Shown here piece by piece: positions 1 through 8,988 of a stretch of 64,000 nt of DNA. The position numbers were made by a program, and so were the translations under genes. The notes under the pieces were generated by a model. It saw only the letters and a program-made list of their open reading frames with translations, was not told the DNA's origin and did not search any database. Position 1 is the first letter of the stretch, and each line of letters opens with the position of its first letter. Source of the stretch: Actinomycetaceae bacterium (lineage in GTDB: Bacteria; Actinomycetota; Actinomycetes; Actinomycetales; Actinomycetaceae); NCBI GenBank assembly GCA_030524055.1, contig JAUNHH010000001.1, positions 350,572-414,571 on the forward strand, in the 5' to 3' direction.

Positions 1-2
1 CT

Positions 3-1070
3 GACCAGCCGCTCGGCAGTGAACCGGGCGCTTTTGGCGTAGAAACCGGCGCTTTTGGCGTAGAACCTGAGGGTTTTAATGCCACCCCTGGCGGCTTCCC
101 TGCTGCTCTGCCTGGCGATTTTCCTCAGGATTTTGGGGGCGATGACCCTCAGGACTTTGAGGATCCCGATGGCGTATTTGACCCCAGCGCCACCGCCCTC
201 GTTACCCCTATTGACCCCTCTGAAGACGTCGATACCAACGATCACAACCCCGCCGCGGGCGCACTGGCGGCAGGCGCCGCTGCCGCTGGGGCAGCACCTG
301 CGCGGGGTAATCGCGTCCTTGCTGCAGCCACCGCATTTTTACCGACGAATACGAATATTCTTCGTGTCCTCACTGCTGTCGGTGCCGCATTTACTGTGGT
401 TGGGCTGGTTGTCCTTGTCATGTTGCTCAACGGCACAGGCCGTGCTTCGCAGGAAATTGCTGATCTTGAGGCCTCTGCGGAAGCTGCCCGCACCCAGGCT
501 GCCACCCTTCAAAGTGACGCGGCCACCACCCGCGAGCGCACCCAGGCCTTAACCGAGGCCCGCCAAATTCAGGAAGCTGAAGCCCAATCCACGGGTACTA
601 ATGCTGGCCAAGCCTGGTGCGATGCAGTTAATCGTGATTCACGCACGAAGATAGGTGAGCATCTTTCCCGCTATGACAGCCTGAACCAGTGGGGTAAAGA
701 CAAGGTAGCCGCGACCTGTAAAGATAAGAAGGATGCGGTGGATGCCTCCAGCGCAGTGCGTGAGCAACTACGTGAAAGCGTCGTCATTTCTTCCTGCCGG
801 GTCAGTAGCGATGGCCAGATCACCATGAAAGGCACCGTGAATTATGCGGGCCCTGAGGGTGTGGCCGAGGATAGCCCGTTGCGTAAGGCCCATCTGTGGG
901 TTGATGTGTACGCTCAGTCGGGCGAAGACGACGAAACAGGCAAAGCCATCGTTGAACTTCCTGATACCGAACCGGGGGCCACTCAGTCCTGGGAAGCCAC
1001 GTTCCCAGCTGAGTCCGCTGATGGAAAGTGTCGTGTAAGGGAAATCCAGTGGTGGCCGTCGGCGCTCTAA
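3..1070 (+). CDS. 5'-truncated single-pass membrane protein of unknown function
   Basis: The reading frame is open from the first bases of the window, so the true start lies upstream. The visible N-terminal part is Gly/Pro/Asp/Phe-rich low complexity, including two adjacent copies of a 7-residue unit (GAFGVE plus one residue). An Ala-rich stretch and one transmembrane helix around bases 360-425 follow. After it come a Glu/Ala/Gln-rich probable coiled coil and a C-terminal extracytoplasmic domain with four cysteines, ending at the TAA at 1068. The topology suggests a cytoplasmic disordered tail, one helix and an outside domain. I do not recognise the family. A one-mismatch copy of the 12-mer repeat lies at 191-202. 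Confidence 0.75.
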   Translation, partial: DQPLGSEPGAFGVETGAFGVEPEGFNATPGGFPAALPGDFPQDFGGDDPQDFEDPDGVFDPSATALVTPIDPSEDVDTNDHNPAAGALAAGAAAAGAAPARGNRVLAAATAFLPTNTNILRVLTAVGAAFTVVGLVVLVMLLNGTGRASQEIADLEASAEAARTQAATLQSDAATTRERTQALTEARQIQEAEAQSTGTNAGQAWCDAVNRDSRTKIGEHLSRYDSLNQWGKDKVAATCKDKKDAVDASSAVREQLRESVVISSCRVSSDGQITMKGTVNYAGPEGVAEDSPLRKAHLWVDVYAQSGEDDETGKAIVELPDTEPGATQSWEATFPAESADGKCRVREIQWWPSAL

Positions 1071-1090
1071 ATCTGCCCTTAATTGGGGCC

Positions 1091-2185
1091 ATGGGACGGA
1101 TACAACCGGATAAGAATCTTCGCGATCATATCTGTTCTCGAATGGCAATTCTTGAATCGGATCCAACGTCAATTCTGCACAGGGTGCCTTTTCATTCGCA
1201 CCCTGCGCGCTGTATTGATGGGCGCCCATTCACTGTTGAGCAGATTGATCTTCAGGGGGTTGAGTTTCCAGTCCCGTGTGGGGAACTTCCACGCGGGGCT
1301 GGTGGCACTGCCGCAACCTGGGTGATTGACCTGCTGACGACGACGGCTTTTCGTCCGCATAGTTCCTTCCCGGGTTCGGCGGTGGAGGCCGATGAATTGC
1401 GTGCGCTGACCCCCACGTGGTTGTCGCTGACCTGTGCGGCGTTGCAGCGTCAGGGGATTCCTGTGGGTACGCATGGGGATGATCGCAGTCATGGTGGTGA
1501 CTGTGGATGTGGCGCGGTGGACCGGTTGGGGTCGATTTTGGCGCTGATTGGCCAGGCGCACCCAACGCTGTTTTCATTGTTGGAGCAGTGGGGTTTTGAT
1601 CCGCGCCACCTCCCAGCGTCCCTGCCGAATCGCTGTGCACGCTATGCCATGACAGTGCCTAGTGGGTCGGGGATTTCAGGCATTCTCAAAGGTCATGCTT
1701 CCGCTGCGGTGCCGTCAATGCAGGGCCGTCACGCCGAGGTGGCGGTGGTCGTCAATTTGATCCCTGGAACGGTGGTCGATACGGCGGCGGTTGGTCGTTT
1801 TCTTGTGGCTAACGAGGACGGGGCCTGGCGAGATGCGGAATCATCACTGATTGCTGATCCACGGCAAAGTCTTCCCGATCCTCGCAACCCTCAGGTTTTT
1901 GCTGTGGACCCCTGGTCCTTTTGGAATGTCGCGGATTTCTTGGTGGCACATGCCGATCCTGAGGCTGGAGCAACAGAAACTGGTCTTTTAGTGTTGCCCC
2001 GCGAGATTACTCGTGAGGCGGTAGCCACCACCCTTATGTTGCTCAATTGCGCGACTTTAATGACTCTATGTGGATCGGGGATGCCGGTGATGGTCCTACG
2101 GCCTGATCCTGTGCCCGCCCACCAGTTGCCAGAGTCAAAGATGGCCCCGCAGCCGACTCCTGTTGATCTGCCTGCCAATGGCTGA
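1091..2185 (+). CDS. carbonic-anhydrase-like protein (cadmium/zeta-class-like), putative
   Basis: About 364 residues if the ATG at 1091 is used. The frame stays open back to a GTG at 1028 inside the previous gene, and an ATG at 1142 is also possible; none has a convincing ribosome binding site. A His/Asp/Cys-rich segment (HGDDRSHGGDCGCGAVDRL) recalls metal-binding segments of proteins annotated as cadmium-containing carbonic anhydrases in actinobacteria. A second conserved-looking region (YAMTVPSGSG, HAEVAVVVN, VFAVDPWSFW) follows. The family call is from memory of that motif and is tentative. The gene overlaps the next one by 8 bases, suggesting translational coupling. A one-mismatch 12-mer repeat lies at 1812-1823. 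Confidence 0.6.
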   Translation: MGRIQPDKNLRDHICSRMAILESDPTSILHRVPFHSHPARCIDGRPFTVEQIDLQGVEFPVPCGELPRGAGGTAATWVIDLLTTTAFRPHSSFPGSAVEADELRALTPTWLSLTCAALQRQGIPVGTHGDDRSHGGDCGCGAVDRLGSILALIGQAHPTLFSLLEQWGFDPRHLPASLPNRCARYAMTVPSGSGISGILKGHASAAVPSMQGRHAEVAVVVNLIPGTVVDTAAVGRFLVANEDGAWRDAESSLIADPRQSLPDPRNPQVFAVDPWSFWNVADFLVAHADPEAGATETGLLVLPREITREAVATTLMLLNCATLMTLCGSGMPVMVLRPDPVPAHQLPESKMAPQPTPVDLPANG

Positions 2186-2648
2186 CCGCCCCAGCTCCAC
2201 CGGTGGCAGCGAAGAGCCACAGGATCAGCTTTCTGAGGAGATTCCCCCTCCCCCACCAGGGGCTTTAACTGACGCTGACTGGGTTCGAGTCGATACCTGG
2301 CTATGGGCAACCCGTCAGGTTTCCACCCGATCTCGCGGGACTGCGGCTACTCGCGCAGGCCACGTCAAAGTCAATGGCACCACTGTCAAAGCCGCACAGA
2401 AAGTACGTATTGGGGACGAGGTTCGCCTACGGATTAACGGTTTTGATCGGGTCCTTATTGTCCGTGCGCTCTTGGTCAAACGGGTGGGGGCGCCGCAGGC
2501 CCGCCAATGCTATGACGACCAGTCTGTGCCACGTCCGACCCGGCAGGCTGCTTTTGGGATTCGTGATCGAGGCGCAGGGCGGCCGTCAAAGAAAGAACGC
2601 CGTGAACTTGATCGTTTACGAGGGCGGGATTCGCACCAGCATTACTGA
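2178..2648 (+). CDS. S4-domain RNA-binding protein (Hsp15/HslR-like)
   Basis: A 156-residue basic protein. An acidic/proline N-terminal tail of about 35 residues leads into an S4 fold (RVDTWLWATR, then GHVKVNGTTVKAAQKVRIGDEV), typical of Hsp15-type factors that bind stalled 50S subunits or tRNA-like RNA. The C-terminus is rich in Arg/Lys/Gln, as in that family. I chose the ATG at 2178, which overlaps the preceding stop codon; the upstream TTG is less likely. Its TGA overlaps the convergent ABC permease stop by a few bases. A near copy of the 12-mer repeat is at 2618-2629. The ribosome-rescue role is inferred from the family. Confidence 0.8.
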   Translation: MADRPSSTGGSEEPQDQLSEEIPPPPPGALTDADWVRVDTWLWATRQVSTRSRGTAATRAGHVKVNGTTVKAAQKVRIGDEVRLRINGFDRVLIVRALLVKRVGAPQARQCYDDQSVPRPTRQAAFGIRDRGAGRPSKKERRELDRLRGRDSHQHY

Positions 2649-5629
2649 TAATTGCGACGCGGAGTCATCAGTAGTGCGACGCAGGCAGTAATAATTGGGA
2701 CGAAAATAAGCAGCCCAATAATGGCGGGCCAGGGAACAATAAAACTTAAGTCCATTCCCATTCGTCCGCCTTTATCTAAAGCGCGCACAACAGCCCATCC
2801 GCAAATAAGTCCTCCGAATAGTCCCAGTGGGAGACAATGTAGGGTGAGAACTGTTCCTTGGGCGATTCCTAGGCGGTAGCGGATATATCCTGGCGACCCA
2901 ATCTGGTCCATTACCTCGAAGTCTTGGCGGGTTTCTAACGACACCACTGTGAGCGCCAAAATGACGGTGGCAAAAACAATAACAAGTGTGCCGCCGACAA
3001 GCATATAGGGCTGAACTAAGGTCACTAATGGCGGAATAATGGGAATAATATCTATTCCGGAGGCTCGCGGCCCCTGACCTGCGCTAAAGAAGGACAGGCT
3101 ATCGCCGCCTTCTTGGGGAGTGATGACAGTACCCAATGAGGAATAGGGCAAGGTAAGGCGCTGCGCTGCTTGAGGCGAGAGAATCACAATAGTGAGTGGG
3201 CCTGGGCTGGCAGGAAATGACGCATAGTTGCGAATGTCGGTGAGTTCATGTGCGCGTGAAGCGGGAATCAGTCCTCCCGTTGTTGGCGAAATTTTCCCTA
3301 ACGAGGGCGGGGCCACCTCACGTTGTCCTGGGAAAGCATCGCCTACAGCTCGTCCCATTGGCGCACCTTCCCCACCGAGGGGGGTTGCTGTTGACACCAC
3401 CGAGATTTTTGCCTGTCCTCGCTCATCAATAGTGTCTGCGCCGGGGACAAGAACGCCTCCTTTACGCAAGGTCGAGACCGCACGGAGAAGCCCATTTCCC
3501 TGAACAATGCCAGAGTTTTGCAGCCAGGTGCCATCATCAACAATATAGAGCGCGTGAATTTCAGCTAATGCGCGGTCAGCATAGGCGCGTCGGGCGTCAT
3601 TTTCTTCGCTGGCGCTGACAACAAAGGGGCGCCACGCGTGGTTGGAGGATTCCAGCGCCATATCCCATGTCACCCCATATATGGGAGTGGATTTTCCACG
3701 CCCCAATTGGGAGTGAACAATACTGCCCCCCTCATCAAAGAGAGCATTCAGGCGCTCGGGTTCTTGGAGAAGATTATCTGCTGTGACAAAGGCCGATCCG
3801 AGGGGTCCTACATGCGCGCGCGCATTCCACATCGACCCGTCAACTGAAGCAACAGAGACTAAGGCGGCCACAGCTGCCACAAGAAGAGAAGTCAGTGACG
3901 CCAATGCAGGGAAAGAACGGTGCCCATGGCGCACAGCGTCACGCATTGCCAGGCGCCAATCAATACTTCCCGCTCCACGCAAATGACTCCACCCTGTCAT
4001 CACCCATGGCAATGAGCCAATTAATGCCAGAAGAAAAATGGCACCAAGAATCACAGTGACAACAATAGAGCCCGAGTCGGCTGCAAGCGCTAAGAAAGGT
4101 AATGATAATGCGGCAGCAGCAGGATAGGTTTCGTTACGACGCACAAGAGATGAGCGTTGACGAAGGCGCCGAGAAATCACTAATCGAATATCTGTTTGCG
4201 CAGCAATTCGAGCCGGCCAAAATGCCGCGGCAATTCCCACCACTAAAGGCACAATGGTGGCGATCAGCGGTAGACGCCAATCCACAGCCTCGCCACCAAT
4301 CCCGAGAATCAATGCAGCCACAAAGGAAATGATGGCAGTTAATAATCCAGCAAGAACTGCGGAGGCTACGCCAATACCAATACCGAAAGAGAGAACCACT
4401 CGACGAACATCACGGCAATTCGCACCAATCGTTGAGAGCGTGCCGAAAGTGCGAATATGAGTGCGAATAAAAGCCATGTAGACGGGCGACACCACTAAAA
4501 TTGTTTCGGTGATGACCAGCAGAGCGAGGACCCCCAGCAGCAGAGTAGCTTCGGCGGTATTTGACGAACTCTTGCCAGCAAAAGAAAACATATTCGCCGG
4601 GTCAATACCCGAAAATGGGCCTAAAAGAGCAGATTCTACCGAGGAGGATTCTGCAGAAATAGACGAAGAATGTAATGAGGCTAAAGCAATATCTCTGGAT
4701 ATCACCAGATAACCCTGCGCATTGAGAGATTCGAGATCATTCCAGTCTAAAGAAGCGCCACCCGAGACATACCATGAGACTTGCGAAGTATCCACATCTA
4801 AGGTGTAGACAGTAAATGTTCCTGGACCAACTACTACGGTCTGCTGGCCTGATATTTCCCCAATGACCCGCACTTTACGCGTCATATTTTTATCGTCATT
4901 CCCAGAAGCAACCGCAATATCGACAGTATCGCCACTGACTATATTGAGGCTCTCTAAAAGATCGCTACTGAAAAGCGCCTCAAAGGGTGCTGGAGAAGGA
5001 GCTCCATTGACCTTTTTATAGCCTGCTATTTCCGGGTTGGCCGTTTGCCGCAAGTCAATTTCGACTTTTTCTCTCTCAGCGCCCGCCGCGCCCTCTTCGC
5101 CATTTCCCCCTGATGCGCCGCTATGTGTGCCAAAGGGAGCACTTGGTAGCAGGTCAGCGCTTCCACTATCCCGCTCACTCCCGTCCTGACCAGCAGCGAC
5201 GGGGACAGAGACGCTGGCGTGAGTAAAAGTTGCCACCGGCTGAGCAGTAATATCTGCACGTATTTGCGGGCCACTCAGATGGGCGTCGGATGATTGACCC
5301 CAGTCAACTTCGCTGCCAATTCCTCCACCTGCAGCCCCGCCCTCGTCCATGGATAAGAGCCCACCAAAGGCATCCTGAGTAATGGGGCCAGGAGAAATCG
5401 GGGTGATAATGGCGCGAGGGCTGCCACTATTAGCCAACCAGGACACCACCGCATAGTGCCCTGAATGCAGCATGGACCATACGGTCAACGCCACAATTGC
5501 AATTACTGTAGGAGCGCAGGTCAATAAGACTGTGGGCAGTGTCCACATATGGCGACGTTGGGCAGTACGGGCCGCGATACGCAGAGCAATACGCCACTTT
5601 GCTGCCCAACGGCGAAGCCGACCAATCAC
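2642..5629 (-). CDS. FtsX-type ABC transporter permease
   Basis: A 995-residue membrane protein of the MacB/FtsX class. One transmembrane helix sits near residues 30-55. A large extracytoplasmic region of about 300 residues follows, then a block of helices around 355-480, further helices around 510-590, a second extracytoplasmic region, and a helix block at the C-terminus. It starts inside the stop of the ATPase gene (ATGA-type overlap, 5626-5629), so the two should be co-translated and form one exporter. Exact 12-mer repeat copies lie at 3301-3312 (read as A-P-P-S) and 5335-5346 (read as D-E-G-G-A). Substrate unknown; PadR-controlled exporters of this type often handle antimicrobial peptides or lipids. 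Confidence 0.88.
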   Translation of the reverse strand: MIGRLRRWAAKWRIALRIAARTAQRRHMWTLPTVLLTCAPTVIAIVALTVWSMLHSGHYAVVSWLANSGSPRAIITPISPGPITQDAFGGLLSMDEGGAAGGGIGSEVDWGQSSDAHLSGPQIRADITAQPVATFTHASVSVPVAAGQDGSERDSGSADLLPSAPFGTHSGASGGNGEEGAAGAEREKVEIDLRQTANPEIAGYKKVNGAPSPAPFEALFSSDLLESLNIVSGDTVDIAVASGNDDKNMTRKVRVIGEISGQQTVVVGPGTFTVYTLDVDTSQVSWYVSGGASLDWNDLESLNAQGYLVISRDIALASLHSSSISAESSSVESALLGPFSGIDPANMFSFAGKSSSNTAEATLLLGVLALLVITETILVVSPVYMAFIRTHIRTFGTLSTIGANCRDVRRVVLSFGIGIGVASAVLAGLLTAIISFVAALILGIGGEAVDWRLPLIATIVPLVVGIAAAFWPARIAAQTDIRLVISRRLRQRSSLVRRNETYPAAAALSLPFLALAADSGSIVVTVILGAIFLLALIGSLPWVMTGWSHLRGAGSIDWRLAMRDAVRHGHRSFPALASLTSLLVAAVAALVSVASVDGSMWNARAHVGPLGSAFVTADNLLQEPERLNALFDEGGSIVHSQLGRGKSTPIYGVTWDMALESSNHAWRPFVVSASEENDARRAYADRALAEIHALYIVDDGTWLQNSGIVQGNGLLRAVSTLRKGGVLVPGADTIDERGQAKISVVSTATPLGGEGAPMGRAVGDAFPGQREVAPPSLGKISPTTGGLIPASRAHELTDIRNYASFPASPGPLTIVILSPQAAQRLTLPYSSLGTVITPQEGGDSLSFFSAGQGPRASGIDIIPIIPPLVTLVQPYMLVGGTLVIVFATVILALTVVSLETRQDFEVMDQIGSPGYIRYRLGIAQGTVLTLHCLPLGLFGGLICGWAVVRALDKGGRMGMDLSFIVPWPAIIGLLIFVPIITACVALLMTPRRNYQ
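3301..3312 (+). repeat. 12-mer repeat, coding copy (ABC permease)
   Basis: Exact copy; the minus-strand gene reads it as A-P-P-S. Confidence 0.9.
5335..5346 (-). repeat. 12-mer repeat, coding copy (ABC permease)
   Basis: Exact copy; read as D-E-G-G-A. Confidence 0.9.
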
Positions 5630-6351
5630 AATGTGCCCCGAAGAAGATCCTCAATACGATCCTCGCGTGTGCGATCTGCTATCGCGCCGCTGCGCAAGAA
5701 AATCGTGCGATCAGCCCACGCCGCATAACGAGCCTCGTGGGTAATAAAAAGAACAGCCACACCATTATCCGCTGCACGGCGCAGCACCGCCATCACCGCA
5801 TCTCCCCCAGCAACATCAAGGGCGCTTGTGGGTTCATCAGCTAAAACAACGGCTCGACGTCCAACTAAAGCCCGGGCAATCGTCACCCTTTGGACTTCAC
5901 CAGAAGACAATTCATCAGGAAAACGATCTGCGAGGGACTCCAACTCAAGTTCCTCTAAGGCTCTCATCGCAGCCTTCCGCGCCTTCCTGTAGGAACCACC
6001 CCCCAGTTCCACAGGTAAAGCCACATTTTCAACGGCAGATAAGCCCAGGATCAGCTCGGAATTCTGGTGAACATACCCCACCACAGATCGGCGGATTTCT
6101 GCGCGCTGCCCCAGAGTCATCCGGGTAATATCGTCACCGCGAATATATACATGCCCATGGGTCGGGATTTCCAGACCGGCCGCAATCGACATAAGCGTCG
6201 ATTTACCACTTCCTGATGGACCCATAATGGCCACCAATTCGCCTGCGGACACAGAAAGGTCAATCCCATTGAGGGTTCGCACCGCATTTGCGCCCCGCCC
6301 TCGTTCATGGGAAACGCCGATGATATCGACGGTCTCCGCAACGGGAATCAT
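5626..6351 (-). CDS. ABC transporter ATP-binding protein (LolD/MacB-type)
   Basis: A 241-residue nucleotide-binding subunit. The Walker A GPSGSGKST is near residue 46, the signature appears as LSSGE rather than LSGGQ, the Walker B is VVLADEPTSALD, and the switch histidine is in FITHEARYAA. It powers the FtsX-type permease encoded next. Both ends overlap neighbours by 4 bases (PadR gene upstream, permease downstream), so the three genes form one tight operon. The exact 12-mer repeat at 6293-6304 is read here as E-R-G-R-G-A, a different frame from most other coding copies. Confidence 0.93.
   Translation of the reverse strand: MIPVAETVDIIGVSHERGRGANAVRTLNGIDLSVSAGELVAIMGPSGSGKSTLMSIAAGLEIPTHGHVYIRGDDITRMTLGQRAEIRRSVVGYVHQNSELILGLSAVENVALPVELGGGSYRKARKAAMRALEELELESLADRFPDELSSGEVQRVTIARALVGRRAVVLADEPTSALDVAGGDAVMAVLRRAADNGVAVLFITHEARYAAWADRTIFLRSGAIADRTREDRIEDLLRGTL
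6293..6304 (-). repeat. 12-mer repeat, coding copy (ABC ATPase)
   Basis: Exact copy; read as E-R-G-R-G-A. Confidence 0.9.
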
Positions 6352-6944
6352 TCGGCCGCAACAAGCTCACGTTCAATAGCGGGCACGGCGCGGCGACCCT
6401 TCGCCCGAGCAAATGCAGCGCGGCGGGCAGCCTCCGAAATCGCGCCAGCCTCCACGTAATCCAGCCAATTCAGCTCAGCTTCAAGATCAAAAGTACGACG
6501 CTCAAGAATCAGTTTCCAGGCGATTTCCGAGTCATCGGCAGCAGCCTTCAGACGCACAATATCGCGCAAAACTTGCACGGTAGCGCGACGTTGATCCTGA
6601 ATAAGTTGACTGACATCCACAGTTGGATCAGCAGCAGCCACGGCTAATTTCATCACCAACTCATCGCGTTCAGGACGTTCGCGACGCACTGGAGAACTCC
6701 ACCATTGCTTGAGGATCTGACGGCCAGAATCGGTCAATTCGAAGATCTCAGAGTCCCGGCCCTGATGGGTTTCCGGGTGGGAAATCACGTGTCCATCACG
6801 TTCAAGCCGCTGCATTGTCTGGTAGACCTGCCCAATATTGAGCGGCCACGCACCACAGGTCTGTTCCTCAAACATCTGACGAAGACGGTAGACGCCTGAG
6901 GGTTGTTGTGAAACAAGTGCAAGCAAAGCATTGCGAACGGACAT
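6348..6944 (-). CDS. PadR family transcriptional regulator
   Basis: A 198-residue regulator with the N-terminal winged helix of PadR (MSVRNALLALVSQQPSGVYR, then LNIGQVYQTMQRLERDGHV) and a helical C-terminal dimerisation domain with a Glu/Ala/Arg-rich tail. I chose the ATG at 6944 because an AAGGAG ribosome binding site sits at the right distance. The frame extends further upstream to 7088, but that extension has no family similarity. It heads the ABC exporter operon and probably represses it and itself; the divergent exporter genes share the same upstream region. Confidence 0.92.
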   Translation of the reverse strand: MSVRNALLALVSQQPSGVYRLRQMFEEQTCGAWPLNIGQVYQTMQRLERDGHVISHPETHQGRDSEIFELTDSGRQILKQWWSSPVRRERPERDELVMKLAVAAADPTVDVSQLIQDQRRATVQVLRDIVRLKAAADDSEIAWKLILERRTFDLEAELNWLDYVEAGAISEAARRAAFARAKGRRAVPAIERELVAAE

Positions 6945-7038
6945 GGGGAACTCCTTGCCCTCTTCAATCGATGACGGGACTGCCACTCCAACTGAGCGGA
7001 TATCCCAGATCATAGGGGACTTAAAGCCTCTCTGATCC

Positions 7039-7063
7039 ACATATAATGCGAAGGTTTTTATGT
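7039..7063. promoter_or_regulatory. candidate PadR operator / divergent promoter
   Basis: An imperfect inverted repeat ACATA-N15-TATGT resembles the ATGTAT/ATACAT-type sites bound by PadR regulators. It overlaps a TATAAT sequence at 7042-7047. It lies between the PadR operon and the divergent heterodimeric exporter, so it could control either or both. This rests on pattern alone. Confidence 0.35.
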
Positions 7064-7185
7064 ATCGCTCCCCAGAAAGCGATCTCAATGAGGGCGATTT
7101 GTGAAGCGCGCATCATGTAATTTCTCATGTTTCCGCGTCGATCGACAGTCGAAAATGCTTGGGAATACTAGACTATGACGAGTCT

Positions 7186-8988
7186 GTGATTCACACAGCG
7201 CCGCATCGCGGGCACACCGACACGAAAGAGTTTCGCGTGCTTCTATTACTTTGTTGGCAATATCTACGCACGCGTCTTCGTGACGTGGCGTTAATCCTGT
7301 TTCTCCAGGTAGCAGCCGCATTGGCTGGCCTGAACTTACCTGACATTAATGCCAGAATCATCGACGAGGGCGTGGCTACTGGCTCTACTGGCGTGATCTG
7401 GTCACTTGGTGGATTAATGCTGGCCATCGCTCTGGTCCAAGGGGTATGCACTGCGCTGGCTGTATGGTTTGGCGCGAAAGTCTCCATGGGCTTGGGAGCT
7501 TGGCTGCGCCACAGGGTTTTTACTCACGCGCAGCGTCTATCCATTCAGGATGTCCACCATTATGGAGCGCCCTCACTCATTACGCGATCCACTAATGACG
7601 TGCAGCATATTCAGATGGTTGTGCTGATGTCCTTTTCGATTATGGTCACCGCACCCATTATGGGGATCGGCGGCGTTATTCAAGCGGTCCGGCAGAACCT
7701 AGAGTTATCGGGAGTTTTGGCTGTTCTTATCCCACTCCTCATTGCAATTTTCGGGATTCTCTCGTTTAAGCTCTACCCGATTTTCGGCCAGCTTCAAGTG
7801 CGCACTGATGAAATTAATACTGTCCTACGTGAGGAACTCACGGGCATTCGCGTAATCCGCGCATTTGCTCGAATCCCCTTTATTAGCGACCGCTATCGCA
7901 CTGCTAATGACAATCTCCGCGATGTGTCGATGATTTTAGGCGCGATTTTTGCGGTCCTCTTTCCCTTAGTGGGTTTGGTCGTTAATGCGGCGAATGTGGC
8001 AGTAGTGTGGTTTGGCGCCGGATTAGTTGATTCCGGCCAGGCCAATATTGGCGCTCTTTTCGCCTTCCTCAACTATGTGGGCATGATTTTTATGGCCGTG
8101 ATGCTCTCTTCCATGGTCTTTATGATGGTGCCCCGTGCCTCAGTGTGCGCCCAGCGTATTCACGAAATTCTCGACCACCAGCCCACGGTTTTCTCCCCCG
8201 AAACAGGGAAGAAGGCGGACAGCCCAGAGTTATCCTCCCAGTGGTCCTTCGCCCTCGACAATGCCTCGATGCAATACCCGGGGGCAGAAAGTGCAGTGCT
8301 GGAAAATATTGACCTACCGCTGCCAGCGGGAACGACGACCGCCATTATTGGCGCCACAGGGGCAGGGAAAACGACTCTGGTCAATCTTCTCCCCCGCCTG
8401 ATGGACCCCACTGGAGGGCACGTCCTGGCAAATGGCATTCCCGTTGATCAGATTGATCTGGGGGATTTGCGCGGACGTATCGCCGTGGTGCCACAGCGCG
8501 CCCACCTCTTTTCCGGGACGATCGCTAGTGCAGTGTCCTGCAGCAATGATCTGGATGAGGCTGGACGTGAACGTGTCCGCTGGGCTTTAGCAGGAGCCCA
8601 AGCCCTCGAGTTTGTTGATCGTCTTGAAGACGGGATCGACTCCCCAGTAGAACCTGGGGGGAAGAATTTCTCTGGCGGCCAGCGCCAGCGCCTATGTATT
8701 GCGCGGGCCCTGTACCGCCAGGCCGATCTGTATATTTTCGACGACTCTTTCTCTGCATTGGATCAGGCCACCGATGCGGCTCTGCGCCGGGGCCTACCCG
8801 AATATGTTGGGAATGCTGCGGTGGTGGTGGTCGCCCAACGGGTGGCGTCAATTCGCACAGCAGATGTCATTATCGTCCTCGATCATGGGCAGATTGTGGG
8901 ACGAGGGCGGCATGAGGATCTACTCCAAACCTGCCCAACATATAAAGAGATTGTGGACTCTCAGGCAAGTAGCGAGGAGGCAGCATGA
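7186..8988 (+). CDS. heterodimeric ABC exporter half-transporter, degenerate-site subunit
   Basis: About 600 residues: six transmembrane helices, then a nucleotide-binding domain. Walker A is GATGAGKTT and the signature is the canonical FSGGQ. Walker B is IFDDSFSALD, with Asp in place of the catalytic Glu, and the switch His is replaced by Gln (VVVAQRVAS). This is the pattern of the non-catalytic partner in TM287/288, LmrCD and TmrAB-type exporters. I prefer the GTG at 7186, because TAGACT (7169-7174) or AATACT (7164-7169) looks like the -10 box and would exclude the TTG at 7159. It overlaps the next subunit by 4 bases. Confidence 0.88.
   Translation: MIHTAPHRGHTDTKEFRVLLLLCWQYLRTRLRDVALILFLQVAAALAGLNLPDINARIIDEGVATGSTGVIWSLGGLMLAIALVQGVCTALAVWFGAKVSMGLGAWLRHRVFTHAQRLSIQDVHHYGAPSLITRSTNDVQHIQMVVLMSFSIMVTAPIMGIGGVIQAVRQNLELSGVLAVLIPLLIAIFGILSFKLYPIFGQLQVRTDEINTVLREELTGIRVIRAFARIPFISDRYRTANDNLRDVSMILGAIFAVLFPLVGLVVNAANVAVVWFGAGLVDSGQANIGALFAFLNYVGMIFMAVMLSSMVFMMVPRASVCAQRIHEILDHQPTVFSPETGKKADSPELSSQWSFALDNASMQYPGAESAVLENIDLPLPAGTTTAIIGATGAGKTTLVNLLPRLMDPTGGHVLANGIPVDQIDLGDLRGRIAVVPQRAHLFSGTIASAVSCSNDLDEAGRERVRWALAGAQALEFVDRLEDGIDSPVEPGGKNFSGGQRQRLCIARALYRQADLYIFDDSFSALDQATDAALRRGLPEYVGNAAVVVVAQRVASIRTADVIIVLDHGQIVGRGRHEDLLQTCPTYKEIVDSQASSEEAA

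Noticed and set aside
768..1229. 153-residue minus-strand frame near the left edge
   Set aside because: Overlaps the C-terminal coding region of the membrane protein and the start of the next gene; no family similarity.
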